In this document: in pieces, positions 32,229 through 39,334 of the stretch
How positions within the stretch are numbered: the first letter of the stretch is position 1
Layout: the number at the start of each line of letters is the position of its first letter
IMG/VR virus record: IMGVR_UViG_3300042691_004350
Coordinates: 1 to 39,334 of that record
Origin: a virus
Direction: 5' to 3' (one strand)
DNA: 39,334 nucleotides
Notes under the pieces: generated by a model
The model's input: only the letters and a program-made list of their open reading frames with translations
Database searches by the model: none
What the model was told of the DNA's origin: nothing
Made by a program: the position numbers and the translations under genes

Positions 32229-33288
32229 TCTCTAACTCCAATGACATCATTTTAAGATTGGCCGCAATCCTAGCGTCCTCTGGGGCCATTTTAGCCGCTG
32301 TTTCGCAATATGCAAGAGCTTCGTCTTTTAATCCTAGATTCCACGCAGCGATGGAAGCTAAGTCATATAAAGGTTCTTCCCAGACTCGTGGGTCGCAGGT
32401 ATAAACTAGTTGTTTATCCTTGATTGCTAACCCCTTCTCCGCAGCTGTTAGACACGCTGCCCAGTCTTTTCTATTATACAACGCTAACGACCAATCATGC
32501 CACGGTTCTCTAGTAGAAGGAGCCTCACCACAAGCTTTTCTATACCACTCTAACGCTTCATCAGGTTGTTGTAGTGCGTCATAAGCTTTGCCCAATAACC
32601 TCATAGCGTAACACCGTTCATTCGGCCAATTAGCTTGTGGGTTGTCTAGGTACTTTAGCAGCGCCACTACCGCCTCGCCCCATTTGGAGTAGAACGTCAA
32701 TTCCCTTGCGAAATAGAAAGCATTACGTGGACAGTGTGGGTCTTCCTTAACAGCTAAACGTAAAAGGTCTAGGTACTGCCCACGGCTTTTATTAGGGTCA
32801 GGGTGATGAGATACCAGCAACATATCTGTGTTAGCGTAAACTTCTTGTATACGCCCGTCTGGACGAGGATACTCGTGGACGGGGTGGTGCCAGTGGTACC
32901 CATGACGATGGTGAATCTTTTCATAAAAGAAACTAATCCCACTGCCCCAGTCAAATTTATAGCGTAGCCGTGTGGTGGTTTCTTTCCACACGCGTTCTAT
33001 TTCTTGTCTCCAGCCCGGCTCTAGCACCTCGTCTAAGTCTAGGCTAATACACACGTCAAAATCACCGGGGATAAGAGACAGGACTGTGTCACGAGCAATA
33101 TCGAAACGCCAAGGACGTACACATATCTCCTGCACTACCACGTTTAAATGCTGCAACGCACGATTAACTGTATCGTCAGTCGAGCCTGTGTCACCGATCA
33201 ATATCAAATCAGCGTCAGCCGCTGATTCACAAAAGCGGTCTACGAATTGTTCTTCGTTTTTACTTATGGCGTAAACAGCTATCTTCAT
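32215..33288 (-). CDS. Family 2-like glycosyltransferase with TPR-like C-terminus, 357 aa
   Basis: The N-terminal glycosyltransferase A fold has AISKNEEQFVDRF (8-19), GDTGSTDDT around Asp33 and a DLD metal motif at 84-86. A His-rich stretch follows (about 125-150, HHRHGYHWHHPVHEY). The C-terminal half (about 180-350) is built of TPR-like helix pairs (LLGKAYDALQQPDEALEWYR). It would transfer a sugar from a nucleotide-sugar to a protein or host glycan. Its place among virion and lysis genes suggests decoration of tail proteins or alteration of the host surface. It follows the lysozyme gene by 3 nt. Confidence 0.85.
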   Translation of the reverse strand: MKIAVYAISKNEEQFVDRFCESAADADLILIGDTGSTDDTVNRALQHLNVVVQEICVRPWRFDIARDTVLSLIPGDFDVCISLDLDEVLEPGWRQEIERVWKETTTRLRYKFDWGSGISFFYEKIHHRHGYHWHHPVHEYPRPDGRIQEVYANTDMLLVSHHPDPNKSRGQYLDLLRLAVKEDPHCPRNAFYFARELTFYSKWGEAVVALLKYLDNPQANWPNERCYAMRLLGKAYDALQQPDEALEWYRKACGEAPSTREPWHDWSLALYNRKDWAACLTAAEKGLAIKDKQLVYTCDPRVWEEPLYDLASIAAWNLGLKDEALAYCETAAKMAPEDARIAANLKMMSLELENAST

Positions 33289-33291
33289 ATT

Positions 33292-33774
33292 TTATTTTGT
33301 AGATAAATATACTGCGCGTTCGTCTTTACGGCGGTTTTCAAGTCCTTTCAAGACCTTGCCGCCAGCTTTGCAATACTTAAGGAATTCGTTCGCAGCGCCT
33401 TCGTAATCGCCCCTGTTGTGTTTCTGCCGTAGGGTTGAACGTTGTAGCGCCCCTAAACCTAGGTTAAAACTAAAGCTTACAAGAGCGTCAAGCCAGCCTT
33501 GATTATTAACACTGCTAGGACAATAGCGCAAAACTCCCGCAACAAAACGGTCAAGGTCTTTTTGAAGAATGGCATCCACTTCCTCCATTGTAAATACACG
33601 ATTCCAGCCTTCTGGAATTGCTAGATTGTTACGTTCTTCAAACGGCACTCTTGCGTGATCCGCTTGAATTACATGGCCCACGCCAATCGTCCAAAGTCGG
33701 GCAGGGCAACGGTACGGTTTTACCCGTACTCCCTCGTGGTGCTTAATCATATTAAGTGCTTTTGCGCTAATCAT
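33292..33774 (-). CDS. Endolysin, GH24 lysozyme (muramidase)
   Basis: This 160-aa T4/P22-type lysozyme cuts the N-acetylmuramic acid to N-acetylglucosamine bond of peptidoglycan. The catalytic pattern E-8aa-C-5aa-T is exact: Glu14, Cys23, Thr29 (HHEGVRVKPYRCPARLWTIG). AGVLRYC and the FNLGLGALQRSTL and NRR motifs follow. The start is the ATG at 33774 (AGGG 8 nt upstream), overlapping the previous gene by 8 nt; an in-frame GTG at 33795 is less likely. There is no signal peptide or SAR segment, so it should need a holin to reach the wall; the candidate is encoded at 34400-34915. Confidence 0.93.
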   Translation of the reverse strand: MISAKALNMIKHHEGVRVKPYRCPARLWTIGVGHVIQADHARVPFEERNNLAIPEGWNRVFTMEEVDAILQKDLDRFVAGVLRYCPSSVNNQGWLDALVSFSFNLGLGALQRSTLRQKHNRGDYEGAANEFLKYCKAGGKVLKGLENRRKDERAVYLSTK

Positions 33775-34396
33775 ACATAACCCTATCGCTGTCACCTAGA
33801 TTCCACTTAGGGTTTAGCTCACAAACATAATATTTTGTACTAACTTTAAAATCTGGAAATTTCATTTCTGCTGGGTTACTAGCTGCATCATAAAACAAAC
33901 ATCTGTTGTTTGGTTGCGCCGCATATTGCCCATTATCTAATTGCAAAACATTAAAACTTTTGTGATCTTCAGGGCATTCGCTGTAACCTGTATCAATAAT
34001 GTTTTTGTCAGGATGCGCGTGATCTAAAGTAAATAAATATCTTCCTTTATGTAATTGCTTGTCTTTAGCATAAAACGAACAACTAAGGTTGCTTAAAAAA
34101 GTTTTTTGTATAACCGTAAAATCATAGTCAAAACAATCCCATATCTGCAAAGTATCTAGCGGCAAGAAAGTTTTTAAATTATCTACTCTGCTAACAAAAG
34201 CGTGAATAGGTAGCTTGTCATAAAGAGCGCCGTAGTTCGGTAAATACGATTCTATCCGTAATGCTTGCCCTCGAATACTTTTCGCAGAAACCCAAATACA
34301 AGGCTCATATTCACCGTGTCCTTTTGTAAAATCGTACAAAAATTCTTTGCGTATATAACAATGAATTGGTGGAACATTTGCCGTTAAAAAAGCCAT
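33767..34396 (-). CDS. Conserved phage protein of unknown function, 209 aa
   Basis: It encodes MAFLTANVPPIHCYIRKEFLYDF..., a beta-rich soluble protein with a distinctive HPDKNIIDTGYSECPEDHKSFN stretch (about 132-153) and QLDNGQYAAQPNNR after it. I recall related proteins in other podovirus-like phages, always uncharacterised, and near lysis genes as here. No catalytic pattern is evident. It lies 3 nt after the holin candidate and overlaps the lysozyme gene. Confidence 0.8.
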   Translation of the reverse strand: MAFLTANVPPIHCYIRKEFLYDFTKGHGEYEPCIWVSAKSIRGQALRIESYLPNYGALYDKLPIHAFVSRVDNLKTFLPLDTLQIWDCFDYDFTVIQKTFLSNLSCSFYAKDKQLHKGRYLFTLDHAHPDKNIIDTGYSECPEDHKSFNVLQLDNGQYAAQPNNRCLFYDAASNPAEMKFPDFKVSTKYYVCELNPKWNLGDSDRVMYD

Positions 34397-34399
34397 TAT

Positions 34400-34915
34400 T
34401 TATTTCCCAAAAGCCCGACCGCCGAAATGGAAGCTGATGATTGCAGCAAACAGCGCTTGGGTATCATCATCCCATAACATATTTGCTAAATCTTTAAACT
34501 CCACCCCGCGATTCCAACCATAGAAGAACAAACCAATTTCTACTAGCATTAGCAAGCCAAAGAAACCATAGGTAATTGTAGGGCGCACACCTGTGCGGTA
34601 GTTAATCATCCACTCACTAGCGCCCTGCCCAATTGCAACATCATGCGCGTAAATGGCTTCCATCTCGGACTTCTGAGCGTCAATTAGCGAGACTTTTTCT
34701 TGCGAAGCAGTTTCGGTCTTTATCTCATCAAGTTTAATTTCTTCAATGCGCTGTTGGGCAACGTAACCCGCTTGGAGTAATTGTAACTCTCGTTCGGTCT
34801 GCATTTGAGCCAGCTTTAACTCATGGCTTTTGTCTGCGCGGTCTTGGAAAAAATCTAGTACCTTGGGCAAACCGCCCATTAGAAAAGATATTAACGACGA
34901 AATTAGTGTAAGCAT
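34400..34915 (-). CDS. Holin candidate (three membrane segments), 171 aa
   Basis: Residues about 1-16 (LTLISSLISFLMGGLP), 113-134 (TITYGFFGLLMLVEIGLFFYGW) and 152-166 (TQALFAAIISFHFGG) can span the membrane, with a long charged coiled coil (25-90) between the first two. This agrees with the GTA_holin_3TM-like plan. It is upstream of the lysozyme in the same unit and shares the 34915 base with the previous gene (overlap TAATG). Holins time lysis by forming membrane holes. The call is by topology and position. Confidence 0.68.
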   Translation of the reverse strand: MLTLISSLISFLMGGLPKVLDFFQDRADKSHELKLAQMQTERELQLLQAGYVAQQRIEEIKLDEIKTETASQEKVSLIDAQKSEMEAIYAHDVAIGQGASEWMINYRTGVRPTITYGFFGLLMLVEIGLFFYGWNRGVEFKDLANMLWDDDTQALFAAIISFHFGGRAFGK

Positions 34916-35121
34916 TATTCCTGTACCCCCATTAAAATTTTTGCGCGTAGTTCACGCATTTTCTTTACTTCTTCCATCGCTGCTATTGTTGCGTTGTTCA
35001 TATCCATATACATAATCCCCATAATCGGGAGAGCAATGATTAACACAAAACACAGAGCGATGACGGCGATGAGTAAAGACCACGGTACGTCAGACTCATC
35101 CTTAGCATTATCATTAGCCAT
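34915..35121 (-). CDS. Small single-pass membrane protein, 68 aa
   Basis: The chosen start is the ATG at 35121, with AGGGTGG 5 nt before it. A longer in-frame reading from 35205 would be buried still deeper in the preceding gene. It has a polar N-terminus, a transmembrane segment (about 15-37, LLIAVIALCFVLIIALPIMGIMY), then a helix with coiled-coil character. It overlaps the previous gene by 82 nt in another frame. Its position next to the holin candidate and lysozyme suggests a lysis accessory (inner spanin-like or holin regulator). Confidence 0.65.
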   Translation of the reverse strand: MANDNAKDESDVPWSLLIAVIALCFVLIIALPIMGIMYMDMNNATIAAMEEVKKMRELRAKILMGVQE

Positions 35122-35558
35122 AAAAACCACCCTGTTACGAACAATATTGCACAGATTAACGTCGTCTGCTCTTTTACCTTCTTTATTATCCTTGCCCTTC
35201 GCCAAGCCACCATCTGTTGTTTCTGTAATTCTTGCCGCTGTACTTCAGCGCGTTCTGCTTTTACCCTGTCACGCATTGCTTCAAATTCTGACCATATTGC
35301 GCCCAACTCTTTCGGCGCTTGGTACACCATCATTTCTCTTAGCTCCGTTTCGAGCCTATTCATTTCTTTCTGTGCCAGTACCCGGTTAAAAGCCTCTTGG
35401 TTTACCGACAATTCCGGGTCACGTACTTTTTTAGTTTTTAGTTCTTCCTCGTGAACATGCTTTTCCAACTGCTCATGCGATTTAAAAAAATTTCCCAGAT
35501 GGCTACTAAGGTCAGCAACCACATCCTTGGCTTGACCATACGCGTCCACCAATTCCAT
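35040..35558 (-). CDS. Coiled-coil protein with C-terminal membrane segment; possible extension to 35651
   Basis: From the ATG at 35558 it runs 172 aa: a long charged coiled coil (about 25-125) and a C-terminal membrane anchor (TLICAILFVTGWFLWLMIML). The same frame stays open upstream to 35657. The extra 31 codons (DPITILAAAKTAAAAIRKGC...) look like genuine protein, but contain no ATG, GTG or TTG. The first codon after the upstream TAA region that could start is ATT at 35651, which is a rare start. The ATG at 35558 has a purine-rich stretch too close to it to be a good site. It belongs to the lysis block. Confidence 0.65.
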   Translation of the reverse strand: MELVDAYGQAKDVVADLSSHLGNFFKSHEQLEKHVHEEELKTKKVRDPELSVNQEAFNRVLAQKEMNRLETELREMMVYQAPKELGAIWSEFEAMRDRVKAERAEVQRQELQKQQMVAWRRARIIKKVKEQTTLICAILFVTGWFLWLMIMLRMSLTYRGLYSSPSSLCVLC

Positions 35559-35654
35559 CCCCTGCGATTTGTACTCATGATAAAGCTCACAACCTTTTCG
35601 TATTGCGGCAGCAGCAGTTTTCGCAGCGGCGAGGATGGTAATCGGGTCAATTTT

Positions 35655-35867
35655 TTAGCTCACTATTCGAATATTCTCTACCCAGCACTCATTAGACTGA
35701 TTCCATCCCCAATCGCCCTCGGGTTTTGGATCACGTATTATCCAACCTTGTGGATACCACCAGACTACCTCTTTACCCTCAGGACATTCAGGAGCATCAG
35801 GAACCTCAACCCATCCTTCTGTACCGTCTGTTTCATTACTTGGAATGCTTCCATTTTTAGAATACAT
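35655..35867 (-). CDS. Small acidic Trp-rich protein after the adhesin, 70 aa
   Basis: It starts behind AGGTGATAT at the ATG at 35867, 7 nt after the LamG adhesin gene. The product (VPDAPECPEGKEVVWWYPQG, then WGWNQSNECWVEN) has 8 Trp in 70 residues and no membrane segment. Small Trp-rich proteins often follow tail-fibre genes and may help assembly or cap the fibre. No family can be named with certainty. Confidence 0.7.
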   Translation of the reverse strand: MYSKNGSIPSNETDGTEGWVEVPDAPECPEGKEVVWWYPQGWIIRDPKPEGDWGWNQSNECWVENIRIVS

Positions 35868-35874
35868 ATATCAC

Positions 35875-37926
35875 CTATTGGACAGGGAATGGCTGTGTTG
35901 GAGCAGGAAAGTCGACTTCGTAACGACCGACTCCATTAGTTATCCTAACCTCATCAAGATAGCCGCTAAACCAATGACGAGCAGGATATCCTGTGCCATT
36001 ATTATCATAACCACTTATGCTGGCGTAATCATATTGACCAACCTGAGCAAAAGTTAATGTTGGTATAGTCCACGTTGAGCCTAATTGCGTACCATTAACA
36101 AAGCAACGCATAGAGGCGCCGTTTCTAGAAAATGCTATGTGATGCCAAGCGTCAGTAGAAGGTAAAGAGCCAAAACTATTAGATTGACTAGTACCAGCTA
36201 TTTGAGCAACAAAAGATAAACTAGCTGTTGTTCCATCATGTAGCCTTACGCCCCATCCTCGTCTTGTTCCACCAGCACCATTAGGGCCAGCAGAAATAAC
36301 AAAAGTATTTGTTGTCGGATTTGCTGTTATGTACATCCAAAATTCAACAGTAAAGTCATTAGACACAAAGTTAGTTAATGGATAAGCCCAAAATGCTAAT
36401 GCGTCACCACCTGCGTCTTTAAAAAACATTGACGTTGTACCAAACTTAGCCTGTGTCGTACTTACTTTTGCATCACCAACAGTCTCTAAGTCATTCTTGG
36501 TTGACATGTCGTAAATGCCAGCATTAGTAAAGTTAAGCAGTAACGCTAGGTTAGCTGATGTCGTTGGTGGTGCTGTTGGTACTGAGCCTAAGGTGGGAGC
36601 TATTGCGCTTCCTTTTATGTACTCAAACCCACAAATATACCCCGCAAAATATTGTGGATTTCCTGCATCTCTACTTGCGCCAATAAGTAAACTATTTGTT
36701 TGATTAAAATTTACCGCAGAAGTAAAGGTACTAGCTGTTCCAGCGTTAACGTAAATTGCACATCCAGACGATAAGGTACTAGTTCTAACGACAGAAATAT
36801 ACGCCCATGTCCCCAATGGAACGGTTGCTGAACTTGTTGCGGTTCCTGTTCCATGAGAAAAGGCTACTTGGTTAGAAGCATTTATAGCTAAATTCCAGCC
36901 AACGCTTGAAGGAGACGTAGTTCCTTTAGACGCAATAGTGTGGACAGTCCCACCTACTGTCCTATAAACCCAACAATTGATAGTGAACTGTCCATCAACA
37001 AATCGAAGTTCAGTAGCGTCAGGAAAAGATAAATAATCACTTGACCCATCAAAATAACCACTACCACCTGAATCGATAACGCTGTAAGACGAAACAGGCG
37101 CAAATGGTGAAAATGGCTCTATTACTGGAGACAAAGTAGGTGTCATTGTAACAAAAGCATTGCTACTATTCACATACTGAAATCTATTTGTATGCAAACC
37201 TAAAAACAGTGTGTTTGCATCATAAGTAAAACTTCCAGTAGGAATACTAGATATAGTTCTATCAGTATTAGACAATTTAAGATTCGAAATGTAGCCATCC
37301 CACGGATTCAATCCACTTCTATCTCTGCCGATAATTATGTCAGTTGTTTGAGTCAAAGATGCAGCAGTACCAGTAGTATCACCAACTCCATTAATCCACA
37401 ATCGTGTTTGGCCGGCTAAAGTTCCAGTTCTGACAACCGCAACATAATGCCAAGTATTTGCAGCTAATGTGGCTGTGCTAGTTATTGTCGTTGTCGATGC
37501 TGTAGTAAAAACTAACTGATTAGAAGAATTTATAGCTAAGTTCCAGCCTGTTGAAGCTGTTCCTTTACAAGCAATAGTCTGTAAAACACCAGCAGCAGTC
37601 CTATAAACAAAGGCTTCAATAGTAAAATTTGCTGAACCAAACCGTAAAGTTGAATTATCAGCAACAGTTATGAAATTGGAACTTCCACTAGGAAACGCGC
37701 ATGACCAACCTGCTGGTGAAAACGGCGTGAATGTTCCCTGAGTTACATTGCCATTTCTAGTGACGGTACCTGCATAGCCATTTGATGATGAATATAGTAT
37801 GGCGTTGTTTGTGGAGTTATTGGTGCTGTTCGTATTTAGCAATAACGTAACATAGTTAAAAAAAGAATCTGTAACCGCTACAGCAGAAGCTGTAGCAGCT
37901 AATAACATTTGCATTATCCCGCTCAT
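35875..37926 (-). CDS. Adhesin with three LamG/concanavalin A-like domains, 683 aa
   Basis: The start is the ATG at 37926, an ATGA overlap with the gene before it and AGGAAA upstream; an in-frame reading from 37950 is longer but lacks such a site. After a hydrophobic start (about 1-20) come three LamG-type lectin domains, roughly 75-225, 290-430 and 475-675. Each has an F/LxxxxFTIEAFVYR- or FTVEFWMY-like strand, a GTW/DAWHHIAFSRNG-like strand and a GYLDEVRIT-like last strand. Domains 1 and 2 are clearly duplicates. It probably binds glycans on the host surface as part of a tail fibre. Confidence 0.85.
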   Translation of the reverse strand: MSGIMQMLLAATASAVAVTDSFFNYVTLLLNTNSTNNSTNNAILYSSSNGYAGTVTRNGNVTQGTFTPFSPAGWSCAFPSGSSNFITVADNSTLRFGSANFTIEAFVYRTAAGVLQTIACKGTASTGWNLAINSSNQLVFTTASTTTITSTATLAANTWHYVAVVRTGTLAGQTRLWINGVGDTTGTAASLTQTTDIIIGRDRSGLNPWDGYISNLKLSNTDRTISSIPTGSFTYDANTLFLGLHTNRFQYVNSSNAFVTMTPTLSPVIEPFSPFAPVSSYSVIDSGGSGYFDGSSDYLSFPDATELRFVDGQFTINCWVYRTVGGTVHTIASKGTTSPSSVGWNLAINASNQVAFSHGTGTATSSATVPLGTWAYISVVRTSTLSSGCAIYVNAGTASTFTSAVNFNQTNSLLIGASRDAGNPQYFAGYICGFEYIKGSAIAPTLGSVPTAPPTTSANLALLLNFTNAGIYDMSTKNDLETVGDAKVSTTQAKFGTTSMFFKDAGGDALAFWAYPLTNFVSNDFTVEFWMYITANPTTNTFVISAGPNGAGGTRRGWGVRLHDGTTASLSFVAQIAGTSQSNSFGSLPSTDAWHHIAFSRNGASMRCFVNGTQLGSTWTIPTLTFAQVGQYDYASISGYDNNGTGYPARHWFSGYLDEVRITNGVGRYEVDFPAPTQPFPVQ

Positions 37927-38996
37927 GTGACGTTTCCTGTGACTACGCAAAGATCGGTATCAATAAACAATATAGTTGCAATACCCCTAGTAGCCAATGT
38001 CATTCCTCCTGATGCTTTATTTACGTTAGTTCCCGCTATATAAGCGTTACTCATTCCACCTGAAAAACTAATTGCTATAGTGCTAGTTGTGATATTAAAA
38101 ATACTGATTGCAGAACCGTCGGCAAAAGTAGCGCCAGGAACTACTATAGAGCCGCCTGTACTTACCCGAACATACTCGCCAACGTCATTAAGGCCTAACG
38201 TATATTGTGATGTTTTAGTCCCGACAGGAGGTATTCTCCGATAACCAATACTATTGGTGCCGTCAACTGTGCAATTCGTTAAAGTACCTGAACTTGGAGT
38301 ACCCAACGCACCATCAACGTCAAGAAAGTCAACACCAGCTATTGCGTTGGCCAATGCACCACCATTGTTTGCTTTAAGAATACTTGATCCACTGGGTGGA
38401 GCCAGATAATCAGTACCTGCTACGGCATTTGCTAGAGCAGCGCCACCATTAGCTTTTAATAACGCGGTTCCACTAGGAGGAGCTAAAAAATCAGTACCAG
38501 CAATAGCAGCACTAAACGCGGATGTTCCATTGCCTTTTAACACCCCAGTTAATGACGAAGCGCCTGACCCGCCATTATTTACTGCCAATGACCCAAAAAC
38601 TTGCGTGGCAAGATTAACGGAACCTGCAACAGTCTTTAACTGTCCATTGAGGTCAAATGCTCCGTCAGTTGTCCACGTATCACCAACGGCTAACGTCACT
38701 TTAGCTAATGTGCGATGCGTTCCATTGTTATCGTACTTAATGAATATGGTAACCGCTGCTGTGTCACCGTTATGGATCGTAATGTCTTTAATTACACGAC
38801 GGTTTGTTCCTGTTGGCGCGGGGACGACAGTGACATCCGTTGAACCATTTAACGCACCAGAGGTCGCGCCTTCAGTAATACCCGAACCCGAATTATCAGC
38901 ATACGTTGTAACGAATGTCGGGTTCGTCGTGGCCGCCGATGTGGACATAGCAATCTTAATACTGATTGTTGTTCCGTCTAAAACTAAAGTTTTCAT
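37923..38996 (-). CDS. Tail fibre/collar-like protein with 27-aa repeats, 357 aa
   Basis: The N-terminal half is beta-sandwich-like (VVPAPTGTNRRVIKDITIHN, TVFIKYDNNGTHR). Repeats about 27 aa long of the type AGTDYLAPPSGSSILKANNG (about 160-225) follow, then a compact end (GEYVRVSTGGSIVVP, ISFSGGMSNAYIAG). LAPPSG and GTDFL repeats are typical of phage tail fibres and hyaluronidase-like neck fibres. The start has AAGAGGTAAAA. It lies between the collagen-like and LamG proteins, with which it probably forms a host-contact apparatus. Confidence 0.75.
   Translation of the reverse strand: MKTLVLDGTTISIKIAMSTSAATTNPTFVTTYADNSGSGITEGATSGALNGSTDVTVVPAPTGTNRRVIKDITIHNGDTAAVTIFIKYDNNGTHRTLAKVTLAVGDTWTTDGAFDLNGQLKTVAGSVNLATQVFGSLAVNNGGSGASSLTGVLKGNGTSAFSAAIAGTDFLAPPSGTALLKANGGAALANAVAGTDYLAPPSGSSILKANNGGALANAIAGVDFLDVDGALGTPSSGTLTNCTVDGTNSIGYRRIPPVGTKTSQYTLGLNDVGEYVRVSTGGSIVVPGATFADGSAISIFNITTSTIAISFSGGMSNAYIAGTNVNKASGGMTLATRGIATILFIDTDLCVVTGNVT
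38322..38502 (-). repeat. 81-bp coding repeat, two units plus partial
   Basis: Two 27-residue units beginning AGTDFLAPPSG and AGTDYLAPPSG, with a third partial unit AGVDFL, lie in the fibre protein encoded at 37923-38996. Length changes here would alter fibre length in steps of 27 residues. Confidence 0.75.
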
Positions 38997-39005
38997 TTTT
39001 ACCTC

Positions 39006-39334
39006 TTAAGATAAGAACCAAGCGTATGCGCCGCCATCACCAGTGCCGCCACCGCTACCCGCAGGGCCTGTTGGGCCTGTTATGCCTTGTGTCCCTGTCG
39101 GGCCTGTTGGACCCGGTACAGTAGACACAGCACCTGTTGAACCTGTCGGGCCTGTTGGACCCGGTACAGTAGACACAGCACCTGTTGAACCTGTCGGGCC
39201 TGTTATGCCTTGTAGACCTGTCGGGCCTGTTGGACCCGGTACAGTAGACACAGCACCTGTTGGCCCTGTTGGGCCTGTTATGCCTTGTAGACCTGTTGGG
39301 CCTGTCGGACCCGGTACAGTAGACGCAGCCCCTG
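39006..39334 (-). CDS. Collagen-like (Gly-X-Y) fibre protein, C-terminal part; gene open at the right edge
   Basis: The frame is open through the right edge, so the start is outside the window; the GTG inside it at 39251 is only another Val codon (AVSTVPG). The visible 108 or so residues are Gly-X-Y triplets (GPTGPTG, GITGPTG) broken by AVSTVPG, ending [17 protein letters not shown]. Such regions form collagen-like triple helices in phage tail fibres. Hydrophobic AYAWFLS is the C-terminal end. It is followed 9 nt later by the fibre protein gene, so both are likely parts of one fibre system. Confidence 0.8.
   Translation of the reverse strand, partial: GAASTVPGPTGPTGLQGITGPTGPTGAVSTVPGPTGPTGLQGITGPTGSTGAVSTVPGPTGPTGSTGAVSTVPGPTGPTGTQGITGPTGPAGSGGGTGDGGAYAWFLS
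39061..39334 (-). repeat. 48-bp and 75-bp coding repeats in collagen-like gene
   Basis: The segment GGTACAGTAGACAC (plus-strand reading) recurs at 39115, 39163, 39238 and, with one change, 39313. The spacings are 48, 75 and 75 bp, all multiples of three. Units are nearly identical, so the array is recent or kept uniform and can change length without shifting frame. Confidence 0.85.

Noticed and set aside
1-39334. tRNA genes
   Set aside because: No cloverleaf or GTTCGAATC-like T-arm followed by a plausible acceptor was noticed on either strand. This was checked only by eye.

Overview
The window looks like about 39 kb of a tailed-phage genome (Caudoviricetes, podovirus-like). It is gene-dense, with almost no intergenic space and many ATGA or TAATG stop/start overlaps. 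It encodes a phage replication set and late proteins: a tail nozzle-like protein, a giant internal or ejected protein, lysozyme, a holin candidate and several adhesins. The GH24 lysozyme with membrane partners, the sigma70 promoter and the GNNGGAG-type ribosome binding sites fit a Gram-negative host. Nothing in the sequence names that host. Terminase, portal and capsid genes are not present and presumably lie beyond the right edge, where the last minus-strand gene is still open.

Left arm (1-15.1 kb, plus strand, early/replication). A consensus extended -10 sigma70 promoter at 108-136 starts the arm. First comes a MoxR-like AAA+ ATPase / VWA-metallopeptidase module with small partners (240-4274). 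This stretch is punctuated by four identical copies of an 18-bp perfect palindrome. Next is a run of tiny genes, two or three of them membrane proteins, ending in a helix-turn-helix protein. Then come a family A DNA polymerase, a Cas4/RecB-like nuclease, a VRR-NUC nuclease and a SNF2-like helicase, the last three overlapping. A four-cysteine protein with an acidic tail (probable ssDNA-binding) is followed by a strong intrinsic terminator. Directly behind the terminator is a TTG-started 987-aa primase-helicase, and the arm closes with a small HNH-like protein.

The arms converge at a stem-loop (15138-15173). From there to the right edge every gene is on the minus strand. Reading leftward from 39.3 kb, in order of transcription, the right arm holds: a collagen-like protein, a repeat fibre protein, a three-LamG adhesin, a lysis block (coiled-coil membrane protein, small membrane protein, holin candidate, conserved unknown, GH24 lysozyme), a glycosyltransferase-TPR protein, a membrane protein, a nozzle-like protein, an FN3/decapeptide-repeat fibre, small tail-associated proteins, a GNAT, a peptidase S74-tailed virion protein, a 561-aa structural protein, and a 2201-aa polyvalent protein with a zincin motif and an ADP-ribosyltransferase domain. 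Three small basic proteins and a terminator close this long unit. Beyond the terminator lie a metallophosphoesterase, a coiled-coil protein and a 103-aa protein with 44 acidic and no basic residues.

The most unusual items are the 2201-aa polyvalent protein, the hyperacidic DNA-mimic-like protein, the four-copy palindrome of the MoxR/VWA region, and the primase gene placed immediately behind a terminator with a TTG start. Function calls come from motifs read by eye; no database search was possible.
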